In this document: piece after piece, positions 26,390 to 32,689 of the stretch
Layout of the letters: every line of letters begins with the position of its first letter
How positions within the stretch are numbered: the stretch's first letter is position 1
From: Bacteroides sp.
GTDB taxonomy: Bacteria > Bacteroidota > Bacteroidia > Bacteroidales > Muribaculaceae
NCBI GenBank assembly: GCA_014802425.1
Contig: JAAVCH010000009.1
Coordinates: forward strand, 16,197 to 55,251
Direction: 5' to 3'
Length of the DNA: 39,055 nt
Notes under the pieces: model-generated
Told to the model about the DNA's origin: nothing
What the model saw: only the letters and a program-made list of their open reading frames with translations
Database searches by the model: none
Program-made: the position numbers and the translations under genes

Positions 26390-26752
26390 CAGACCGCAAT
26401 GCATAAGCCCAGTCAGGGTAAAGCGGGCGGGAAGCGGCGACGTCACCACGACGTACCTGTCAGGACGGAGGTCCTGACAATCAGTTTTTTAGAAAGCGTT
26501 TACTCGACGCTCTTTCTTGGCTTTCTGAAACCTGGAAAATTTCAATCATGGTCAAGAATGTAGCAAACGGTAGATGCCTTGTGGATATGTAGATTCTATC
26601 TCCAGCGCACGCGGGAGCGTGAGCTGGTGGTATATGTACATATAATCTGCGTGAGGCTTCTGCATGTTTGCTCGTTCTACCATGATGGGCAATTCCAGGG
26701 CCTCAGAAAGCGGGACGAGCAACAAGTACGGCTCTCACGCATTCTGTTTTTA
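26390..26752 (+). ncRNA. Long structured non-coding RNA, copy 1 (intact)
   Basis: About 363 nt with no conserved reading frame, shared with copy 2. Comparing copies shows paired changes in: hairpin 26440-26444/26450-26454; hairpin 26459-26466/26471-26478; stem 26514-26521/26551-26558; stem 26585-26591/26637-26643 enclosing hairpin 26602-26627; stem 26648-26655/26734-26741; and stem 26666-26677/26713-26723. A long-range helix joins 26400-26409 to 26655-26664 and crosses the 26648/26734 stem, so the fold is a pseudoknot. It ends in CTCACGCATTCTGTTTTTAT, a plausible terminator. Conserved unpaired blocks include GGTAGATGCC and GAAAG. It lies 42 bases before a lipoprotein gene. I could not fit it to tmRNA, RNase P, 6S or SRP RNA; function unknown. 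Confidence 0.75.
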
Positions 26753-26794
26753 TACAGCCACAAAGGAGAAGCGGTGGCAGGTAAAATCCGAGAA

Positions 26795-27142
26795 ATGAGT
26801 TTTCTCTTATTCAATTCATTCCCATTCATTACGAACGCCATACGGCGTCATTATCTGACGGTGTGCATATGCACGCCACTTCTTGCCTCATGCTCTACTC
26901 CGGCGAAAACCATCGCGGTAACCTGTCAGGAGCGTCAGGTGGAAATCTATATTGACGGTGAATATCTTGGACGTGACCTCGTGTATTATACCGTACCAAA
27001 AGGTCAGGCTTACATTGAAGTATCCGGCAGAGACAACGGAATGGAAGTATATAATCGCCGGATCAACGTAAAAGACAGCAGAGGGAATCTGATTGAAATT
27101 CAAGTGCCCAAAGACTATAGATATTCCAGTAAACCATATTAA
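26795..27142 (+). CDS. Small lipoprotein with PEGA-like domain
   Basis: A 115-residue protein. The start at 26795 is chosen because the frame further upstream runs through the structured RNA, and this ATG opens a signal ending in the lipobox LLASC. The mature part, from TPAKTIAVTCQERQ through VEIYIDGEYLGRDLVYYTVP and YIEVSGRDNGMEVYNRRI, is a PEGA-like beta-sandwich, often found in surface proteins of Bacteroidetes. It is followed after 9 bases by a second PEGA-like gene, so the three genes 26795-28549 look like one operon. The hydrophobic stretch is somewhat long for a signal peptide. Confidence 0.65.
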   Translation: MSFLLFNSFPFITNAIRRHYLTVCICTPLLASCSTPAKTIAVTCQERQVEIYIDGEYLGRDLVYYTVPKGQAYIEVSGRDNGMEVYNRRINVKDSRGNLIEIQVPKDYRYSSKPY

Positions 27143-27151
27143 GCAACCGTC

Positions 27152-27859
27152 ATGAAGAAACTACTTTTCTTGTTAATGACCTTAATCATTGCCCTTCCCA
27201 TCTATGCCGACAAGAAGGCAAAAGTAATCAAAATCACGGTCCAGCCTCAGGAAGCCGCGATTTACGTTGACAACAACCTGATTGGCTACGGCTATGGCGA
27301 ATTCTCCCGGCCTCAAAAAAAGAATCAGGTGGCAATCATCCGTGTAGAATGCAATGAGTACACCACGGCCCACTCGAAATTCTATGGAAGCGATGAGCGT
27401 AATTCACTTTCCTTCAATCTCATGCAGGACGGGTTTTATAGAGGTTCAGCAGCCTCCGGACTGGTGAATAAATACATTACAGTCACTCTTGACCCACAGT
27501 ACTATACAATTTCCGAGAACGGAGAGGTCAATAGTCAGGCAGCGTGGAAACTTCTTCATCAGATCCTTCTGAACTATTTCCCTGAGATTGAAACGACCGA
27601 TTTCCATGGCGGATATTTACAGACTCCCTGGAAATATAAGACGTTCAATATGTCTGAAAAACAAATCCGCAACCGCGTGACCGTACGCGATGTGACCACA
27701 CCGGAACGGGTGGCATTCCAGATAAAGATATCCTCGGAAGTGGCCGGCGCCATGCAGGCCCGACATGGAGAGTTTGATGAAGTGGACCGATTGCCTAAGG
27801 AACTTGAACCCATGGTAGAAGAGCTCCAGACAAGAATCGGCAAAGCGAGCAGTATGTAA
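27152..27859 (+). CDS. Secreted protein with N-terminal PEGA-like domain
   Basis: A 235-residue protein with a clear signal peptide (MKKLLFLLMTLIIALPIYA). The mature N-terminus KVIKITVQPQEAAIYVDNNLIGYG is a PEGA-type strand pattern like that of the preceding gene. The remaining part (about 100-235) is mixed alpha/beta without motifs I recognise; it has LLHQILLNYFPEIETTDFHG and a charged C-terminal helix. Its codon use and GC content are lower than in the core genes to the left. Cell-envelope or secreted localisation is likely; function unknown. Confidence 0.7.
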   Translation: MKKLLFLLMTLIIALPIYADKKAKVIKITVQPQEAAIYVDNNLIGYGYGEFSRPQKKNQVAIIRVECNEYTTAHSKFYGSDERNSLSFNLMQDGFYRGSAASGLVNKYITVTLDPQYYTISENGEVNSQAAWKLLHQILLNYFPEIETTDFHGGYLQTPWKYKTFNMSEKQIRNRVTVRDVTTPERVAFQIKISSEVAGAMQARHGEFDEVDRLPKELEPMVEELQTRIGKASSM

Positions 27860-27892
27860 CATCCATTATATTAACCACAACAATACCCGACA

Positions 27893-28549
27893 ATGAAAAG
27901 AACTATTCTTTCCATGTGCATGGTGGCAGCTCTGGGCTTCGGAGTACATGCACAGAAGTTCGTCGAAACATTCGACGCCAATTCCCTCGGCTGGACAGAG
28001 AGCGCAGGCGAGAGCAACTCCGGAACAGCGATCATCGACAAGGGAGTGATGACAATCAAGTCAAAGGGTGACTCCAAATTCATGCGCCTTGCGGCGAATC
28101 TCAACGGAGCCGCCAAGGGTTCCGAGAACACCGCCTTTGAGACACACTGCTACGCTCCTGTCGATGTCAAGAGACCTTTTGAGGTAATCGCCAATGTCAA
28201 GATGGATAACCTCGATATGGACCGTCAGGCCGGTATGATTTTCAACTACCGTGATTTCGGCAACTATTATGCTTTTGTCTTCAACAAGGAGTCAGTTACA
28301 TTTCTCCGTTTTGTCGACAATCGCTGTGTAGGCAGCATCACTCAGGATATAAAGTGGGGTAAAGCCGAGAAAGGTAAGCAGAATCAGATTTGGAAACTAA
28401 TCAGTGATAATGATGTCCTCCAATTCTTCATCAATGATATGGAGATTCTCAAAGTACGTTATATGCCTTTGGATTTCACCGGCATCGGTTTCTATACCAT
28501 AGGAAAGCAGACTCTCGTAGTCGATGACGTGACATTCTCCCAGAAATAA
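27893..28549 (+). CDS. Secreted concanavalin-like (LamG/DUF1080-type) beta-sandwich protein
   Basis: A 218-residue protein with signal peptide MKRTILSMCMVAALGFGVHA. The mature sequence reads as a lectin-like jelly roll: FVETFDANSLGWTES, then FEVIANVKMDNLDMDRQAGMIFNYRDFGNYYAFVFNKE, and LQFFINDMEILKVRYMP followed by FTGIGFYTIGKQTLVVDDV. This strand order is typical of LamG/DUF1080-like domains that bind or cut carbohydrate, but no catalytic residues can be assigned. It follows the PEGA-like gene by 33 bases and is the last gene before terminators at 28566-28710. Confidence 0.65.
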   Translation: MKRTILSMCMVAALGFGVHAQKFVETFDANSLGWTESAGESNSGTAIIDKGVMTIKSKGDSKFMRLAANLNGAAKGSENTAFETHCYAPVDVKRPFEVIANVKMDNLDMDRQAGMIFNYRDFGNYYAFVFNKESVTFLRFVDNRCVGSITQDIKWGKAEKGKQNQIWKLISDNDVLQFFINDMEILKVRYMPLDFTGIGFYTIGKQTLVVDDVTFSQK

Positions 28550-28565
28550 AAAAATTCCCCAATCC

Positions 28566-28640
28566 TTGCTGATCTGTAATATGTAAATCTAATTTTTCTC
28601 CGCAGGATTAAAAATTTGCGAGTTACATATCAGCAGCATG
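28566..28640 (+). other. Large-loop inverted repeat after the PEGA operon
   Basis: ATATGTAA pairs with TTACATAT and TGCTG with CAGCA around an internal bulge and a loop of about 36 bases containing ATTTTTCTCCGC. It lies 17 bases after the last gene and could be a 3' UTR structure. Confidence 0.4.
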
Positions 28641-28657
28641 ATGTATATCTGAACCGT

Positions 28658-28711
28658 AAAAAATAAAATAAGACACCTTAGGCCGAAGCCAGGTGTCTTA
28701 TTTTATTTTTC
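28658..28711 (+). terminator. Intrinsic terminator of the 26795-28549 operon
   Basis: AAAATAAGACACCT pairs with AGGTGTCTTATTTT around TAGGCCGAAGCC, followed by ATTTTTC. The stem is 14 bp and A/T-rich at its base, working in both directions. Confidence 0.8.
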
Positions 28712-28750
28712 ATTATCCCCACGTCTGATAGTCGCACATCAGGATCATCG

Positions 28751-28842
28751 CCCCGGAGGGGCTTAACTTCGGTTAGCCCGGGGCAAAGCCCCGGGTTACA
28801 GGACACAACGCGAATAGTCCCGGAGGGACTATACTTCGGTCA
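28751..28842 (+). repeat. 92-bp palindromic repeat, copy B
   Basis: Nearly identical (two mismatches seen) to 30260-30351 and related to the variant before lgt. It contains three GC-rich elements: GGAGGGGCTTAACTTCGGTTA, the hairpin CCCGGGGCAAAGCCCCGGG, and AGTCCCGGAGGGACT followed by ATACTTCGGT. Confidence 0.85.
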
Positions 28843-28929
28843 ATCCGCGGCGTCGCATACCCCCTTTATCATCCATCTAAAGGGAGGATAACCCACAGCC
28901 ATAACCTCAGTCACAACCTATTCCTAAGC

Positions 28930-29170
28930 ATACAGCCCCGCGATGCGGAGCAGGAGACGGAGGGAGCGACTAAAAGCATGCGCCGCCGGCCCGCTACGCG
29001 GGCGCGTCGATACATGCCTACCCTACATCCTCGCTACGCGAGGAGCGCCAATACAGCTAAATTCGATACATTGAAACCCGGCCGATTCCGGTAACATATA
29101 TCCTCGCTAAGTGAGGAGCGTCAATACAGCTAAATCCGATACATTGAAATCAGGCCGAGTTCGGTAAGGG
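28930..29170 (+). repeat. 73-bp tandem repeat and related hairpins
   Basis: Two head-to-tail units begin at 29028 and 29101 (TCCTCGCT, GAGGAGCG, CAATACAGCTAAAT, CGATACATTGAAA, then CGGCCGA and TCGGTAA). Each starts with a small hairpin, CCTCGC/GCGAGG in the first; CTCGC...GAG weakened in the second. A related partial unit with CCCGCTACGCGGG and CGATACAT sits at 28990-29015. No gene lies between 28550 and 29180. Confidence 0.75.
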
Positions 29171-29180
29171 GACAGTATCC

Positions 29181-30134
29181 TTACAGGGTGCGGATGCGCT
29201 CTACCGGCAGTCCGGTGATGGAGGATATAGTCTCGCTGTCGATGCCTGCGGCTTTCATCCTCTGCGCCGTGAGGAGGTTGGCTTGCTCAGCCCCGAGCAG
29301 TATTCCTTCAGCCATTCCTTCTTCCTTGCCGAGGGCCCTTCCTTCAGCCATTCCCTCCTGCTTGCCGAGGGCCCTTCCTTCAGCCATTCCCTCTTCCTTG
29401 CCTTCCAGGCGCGCCGTCTCAAGGCATTCGCGCTCATTCATCAGGTTCAGGAGGTAACTGTCGTAGGCACGGCGTTCATCCTCGCCCATATTCAGCCAGT
29501 CAAGTTTCTTCTTCGCCTCCCGGAGGCCGGGTACTTCGGTGTCCTCACGCACTTTACCCGTCTTGAGGTATTCCATCCATTCCTCCAGCGGAGTCACGGC
29601 GTTACGGTCGAACTCGCTCACCCGGATCACGTAATACTCCGGAAAGATGTCCTTCACCGGACGCATGTCGAGGCCTTCACGGTCCCGCTCCGTCAGTACG
29701 AACTCATCGCCCGTATGGAGGCCCAGCAGACGGGTCTGCCCATGGTAGACGTAGTCCGATCCGGACCCGAAGTCGAAGTACAGGATGCCGATGGAGTACA
29801 CCTTTTTCACCTTACTGTAACCATCACCGAGACGGAGGTTCTCGGTCAGGGCCTTACCCACCCCGAAGAGCATACGTTCGAGGAAATGTACCTGACGGCT
29901 CAGCTGGATCTCCACGATTATCAGTTCGTCGGACTCATCGCGGGCCATTATGTCGACCCGATTGAACTTCGAGTCGGACTGGTCCTGGTTACCTTCGCTC
30001 TCCAGTATCTCCTTTATGAGGATTCGCTGTCCAAGCAGTACCGACAGGAACCCCTCCAGAACCTCGAAATTGGCCTTATCGCGGAGGATCCGCTTCGCGG
30101 CCCAATCAAATCGTATCAGACTCTTCATCGACAT
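29181..30134 (-). CDS. Rpn family recombination-promoting nuclease (PD-(D/E)XK)
   Basis: A 317-residue member of the Rpn/PDDEXK_2 family (putative transposase-like nucleases; E. coli RpnA-type proteins raise RecA-independent recombination). The nuclease core is visible: an early Asp in FNRVDIMARDESDE followed by LIIVEIQLSRQ (the E-X-Q variant), then FLERMLFGVGKAL. YSIGILYFDF follows. The C-terminal third has a repeat array with three near copies of GKEEGMAEGRAL (a charged helix common in this family) and a final helix-turn SETISSITGLPVERIRTL. It is flanked by 92-bp palindromic repeats and has its own near-perfect promoter. Confidence 0.88.
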   Translation of the reverse strand: MSMKSLIRFDWAAKRILRDKANFEVLEGFLSVLLGQRILIKEILESEGNQDQSDSKFNRVDIMARDESDELIIVEIQLSRQVHFLERMLFGVGKALTENLRLGDGYSKVKKVYSIGILYFDFGSGSDYVYHGQTRLLGLHTGDEFVLTERDREGLDMRPVKDIFPEYYVIRVSEFDRNAVTPLEEWMEYLKTGKVREDTEVPGLREAKKKLDWLNMGEDERRAYDSYLLNLMNERECLETARLEGKEEGMAEGRALGKQEGMAEGRALGKEEGMAEGILLGAEQANLLTAQRMKAAGIDSETISSITGLPVERIRTL

Positions 30135-30162
30135 AGCAACATCTCTTTACGGTTAACGACTG

Positions 30163-30194
30163 CAAATATAAGTATTTTACCCATTCCATCCAAA
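30163..30194 (-). promoter_or_regulatory. Promoter of the Rpn gene
   Basis: On the minus strand, TTTG (30194-30191), a 20-base spacer and TATATTTG (30170-30163) give a full match to the Bacteroidetes -33/-7 consensus, 29 bases before the start codon. Confidence 0.8.
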
Positions 30195-30259
30195 CCTGCA
30201 GCGCCATCCCGTCCTCCGTCACCCCGACCGATAGCCGGCGCTTCACCGCTACTCACTCG

Positions 30260-30351
30260 CCTCGGAGGGGCTTAACTTCGGTTAGCCCGAGGCAAAGCCC
30301 CGGGTTACAGGACACAACGCGAATAGTCCCGGAGGGACTATACTTCGGTCA
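30260..30351 (+). repeat. 92-bp palindromic repeat, copy C
   Basis: Same sequence as 28751-28842 with two substitutions, one of which weakens the central palindrome (CCCGAGGCAAAGCCCCGGG). Together the two copies bracket the Rpn gene in direct orientation. Confidence 0.85.
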
Positions 30352-30462
30352 CCCCCGACACGCCGGGTGCCCTTTTACTTCTAAAGAGACGCAATCGCCA
30401 ATCCTCGATTGACATGATTCAGATACCTACCCCAGCATCACGGCAATCCGCGCCACCCTGAC

Positions 30463-31094
30463 TACGAAGTCACGCACTTCATCCTCAATGCCGACTGAGA
30501 CCTCGACGACCTCGCGGGCCTCGCCCTGTTCAATACCGATTCCACCGCCCTGCTCTATCAGGCCGGCTATCTTACAATCGCTTCCTACGACCGTGAGGCG
30601 AACACCGTACGCCTGAAGATCCCTGACCTTGAGGTCAGAAAGGGTCTTTTCAAGGACTTGCTGAACGCATACCTCAAGCCTAAGAAGGGTACGGTAAAGT
30701 CAATCATAGACGGAATTAAGGATGGAATCGCTGACGGTAATCCCGAGAAATTCATGCAGAGGCTGGAGGCTTATTTCGCAGGTATTCTGTATGAGATGAA
30801 GATTGCCGACGAGAATAACTTCCATAACGTCATCTATGTGCTGACCACACTTATCGGCATTGACACCGACACGGAAGTCCATACTTCCGACGGCAGCATC
30901 GACCTGAAGATTGAGACCCAAGACTACCTCTATATCATGGAGCTGAAATACGAACGTTCGGCCCGGGAAGCCCTCCGCCAGATCGAGGAAAAGCTATATG
31001 CCCGCCCATGGCAGACAGTCCCCGGCAGATTTTCCTCATCGGAGCCTCCTTCTCCTCCGCCACCCGCTGCATCGAGGACTGGGTTATCAGGTGA
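30463..31094 (+). pseudogene. Decayed AAA-ATPase/PD-(D/E)XK gene, C-terminal part
   Basis: The remnant aligns to the C-terminal 40% of the intact protein at 11132-12688: ILNA, LAGL, STALLYQAGYLTIASYD, KGLFKDLLNAYLK, EAYFAGILYEMKIADENNFH, TDTEVHTSDGSIDLKIETQD and YIMELKYERSAREALRQIEEK. It carries an in-frame stop TGA at 30496-30498 and a frameshift near 31015-31030, after which the proper end (QIFLIGASFSSATRCIEDWV, stop at 31092-31094) continues in another frame. The ATPase half is missing; upstream of 30463 the homology stops. It is an old remnant of a paralogue on the opposite strand. Confidence 0.85.
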
Positions 31095-31197
31095 CATGCC
31101 TCTTTATCCCTTCCTATTCTTCTTTAACTATCTCTCCCGGCCACTCCCATTTCTCGTTCGGACACCAAAATATTTTCTTCTCTCCCCGATTCCTCTA

Positions 31198-31228
31198 TTG
31201 TCAGAATGAAAAATTATTCTTAACTTAG
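31198..31228 (+). promoter_or_regulatory. Promoter of structured RNA copy 2
   Basis: TTG (31198-31200), 20 bases, TAACTTAG (31221-31228), the same as copy 1. Transcription from it would now run into the integrated element. Confidence 0.7.
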
Positions 31229-31233
31229 CGGCG

Positions 31234-31430
31234 CAGACCGCAATGCAGAAGCCCGGTCAAGGGTAATGCGGGCGGGAAACGACGGCGCCTCAACGCGCCA
31301 AATCAGGACAGAGGTCCTGATTATTAGTTTTTTAGAAAGCGTTTATCCGCGCTGATTCTTGACTTTCCGGAATTCTCGCAAAATTCATGTTGATGTCAAG
31401 GATTGAGCAACGGTAGATGCCCGTGGTTAT
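31234..31430 (+). ncRNA. Structured RNA copy 2, 5' part (split by element)
   Basis: The first about 197 nt of a second copy of the RNA at 26390-26752. It has the 5' conserved block with 31244-31254 (partner lies at 37130-37140, 11 bp perfect), a hairpin 31284-31288/31295-31299 (GGCGC/GCGCC replacing ACGTC/GACGT), the hairpin 31302-31309/31314-31321, and the stem 31355-31363/31395-31403. The sequence stops matching copy 1 at 31430, where the integrated element begins. Confidence 0.75.
31408..31430 (+). other. Left attachment site (attL) of the 5.6-kb element
   Basis: A 23-base site, CAACGGTAGATGCCCGTGGT plus TAT, that recurs at 37036-37058 with three mismatches, all in its left half. The shared 3' core CCGTGGTTAT (31421-31430) is the likely crossover region. 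It lies inside the structured RNA. Confidence 0.8.
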
Positions 31431-31470
31431 TTATTGTTACTGATACAACTGGTTGATATATAAAAAGAAA

Positions 31471-31493
31471 ACCCACTTTGAAACTAAGTGGGT
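31471..31493 (-). terminator. Terminator of the element's minus-strand operon
   Basis: ACCCACTT (31471-31478) pairs with AAGTGGGT (31486-31493); on the minus strand it is followed by TTTCTTTTTATA. The rest of 31431-31790 (no gene) holds the left arm sites and a hairpin CCTCCG/CGGAGG at 31587-31613, and might contain a replication origin. Confidence 0.7.
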
Positions 31494-31512
31494 AACAAAA
31501 TTAGTAACAAAA
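31492..31512 (+). repeat. Left arm-type integrase sites (two GTAACAAAA)
   Basis: GTAACAAAA occurs at 31492-31500 and 31504-31512, 12 bases apart start to start, as at the right end. Confidence 0.6.
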
Positions 31513-31790
31513 TGGACTTTTTAAGGGTCTTTCGTGGGTTTTCCTACTGCAAATATAATCATTCCCTCCGACACTGACAACAGACCCCTCCGAAAACAGA
31601 AACGGAGGTCTTTATCTGACCCCCGAATCTGTTAATGACCATCGGCTCTGACCATCGGCAAACATACCTCCACCAACGACAACGAAAATACCATATTTTT
31701 AGCCGATTTATAATGTTAAAGACGTTGATTCACGGTTGAAATTCCGTTAATCTCTCTTTCTTTTGTGGCTTTTTTCGTTAATCTCGGTTG

Positions 31791-32135
31791 TCATTCCATC
31801 CGTTCAACGTACCTCTCCAGTGCTTGATTTAACCGTTCTGCCGATACCCACCCCCTCCAGTATTGGATTGACGATAATGTGTGTTTCATTGATTCCAAAT
31901 CATCGAACATCATCAGCTTTGCCAGTCCATCAGACAGACGGAACATCTTCCTGCCGTCTGTTCTCATCGTGTTTCTCCGATACATAAGACGTTGATTCCC
32001 GACAACACAAGCATAATAAGTGAATGTCTCATCGTTGCATTGCTCCCACCCCTTTGCCTTATGTAGTAATTCAACTACATATTCACGGCTTCCAATCCAC
32101 TCCTGCAAACAGTCCTGCCAACTATCCCGATACAT
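31791..32135 (-). CDS. Element protein of unknown function (114 aa)
   Basis: Start at 32135 (MYRDSWQDCLQEWIGSREYV) because it follows the upstream stop by 4 bases. The protein is charged and mostly helical with aromatic residues; no signal peptide, membrane segment or recognised motif. The last gene of the element operon, before the terminator. Confidence 0.6.
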   Translation of the reverse strand: MYRDSWQDCLQEWIGSREYVVELLHKAKGWEQCNDETFTYYACVVGNQRLMYRRNTMRTDGRKMFRLSDGLAKLMMFDDLESMKHTLSSIQYWRGWVSAERLNQALERYVERME

Positions 32136-32139
32136 AACC

Positions 32140-32331
32140 CTATTTCTTTTTGACGTTGACGAATCGGGCAATAATGTCTATCGGCTTGTATCTGTCACCA
32201 GTGAAGACCATGACCGTTTTTCGGTGTCGGCTGTCAATAGGCTTATACACCGTCTCAACATACTCTCTGACAACCTCGGTCAGCTTGTTGAGCATATACT
32301 TTTCAAGTTCTGTCTCTCTTAAAAATTCCAT
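32140..32331 (-). CDS. Element protein of unknown function (63 aa)
   Basis: A very small basic protein (MEFLRETELEKYMLNKLTEV, then a Lys/Arg-rich C-terminus NVKKK). It follows the previous gene's stop by 1 base and precedes the next start by 4, so it is part of a tight operon. The family is not recognised. Confidence 0.55.
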   Translation of the reverse strand: MEFLRETELEKYMLNKLTEVVREYVETVYKPIDSRHRKTVMVFTGDRYKPIDIIARFVNVKKK

Positions 32332-32332
32332 G

Positions 32333-32632
32333 TTAGTTCAGATTTAGGTTATTATATGCACCGATAAACATAAACTGTCCTTGTCGGTCAACATCTATCC
32401 AGTCAGGCACACCACCGAACATTATCAGCATTGTGCCTAATCCAACAGTCTGCTCCACCATTGTAGCCACATCGGGATAACCGTTGCACACTGCAAAGTT
32501 ATCATCAAACTTGGCTTGTATTCTCGGAGGGTTAAACCACTCTCTGAATAATATCGGGAGGGTCTTGCCGTCTTCCGTGGTATATTCAAACACCACTTCC
32601 CGATAATCATTGTTGACTGATATTGTTTTCAT
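32333..32632 (-). CDS. Element protein of unknown function (99 aa)
   Basis: A 99-residue soluble protein with Trp- and Gly-containing stretches (PILFREWFNPPRIQAKFDD, GLGTMLIMFGGVPDWIDVDR). I recognise no family. It lies downstream of the replication initiator in the same operon. Confidence 0.6.
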   Translation of the reverse strand: MKTISVNNDYREVVFEYTTEDGKTLPILFREWFNPPRIQAKFDDNFAVCNGYPDVATMVEQTVGLGTMLIMFGGVPDWIDVDRQGQFMFIGAYNNLNLN

Positions 32633-32689
32633 TTTCTGTTTCAGTTTTTGATACGTTTTCCAACTTATTATAAGGATTTCTGTCGGAGG

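Noticed and set aside
26318..26563. An 81-codon open frame over the 5' half of RNA copy 1
   Set aside because: In copy 2 the matching frame is broken by a 1-base shift and a stop after seven codons (ATG at 31243), while the stems are kept; selection is on RNA pairing, not protein.
26648..26741. A group II intron domain V/VI at the RNA 3' end
   Set aside because: AGTACGGCTCT resembles the domain V end, but the matching domain V hairpin, bulged-A domain VI, intron 5' end and a reverse transcriptase gene are all missing.
26390..26752. RNA copy 1 as tmRNA, RNase P RNA, 6S or SRP RNA
   Set aside because: No tRNA-like CCA end or tag reading frame for tmRNA; no GAGGAAAGTCCGGGC-type core of RNase P; wrong length and shape for 6S and SRP; and two diverged copies lie close together, unlike these single-copy RNAs.
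26579..26794. N-terminal extension of the lipoprotein at 26795
   Set aside because: This stretch lies in the 3' half of the structured RNA and is not signal-like; the ATG at 26795 gives a proper lipoprotein signal.
28930..29170. A CRISPR array
   Set aside because: Only two units with a 73-bp period and no unique spacers; the whole unit repeats, and no cas genes are present.
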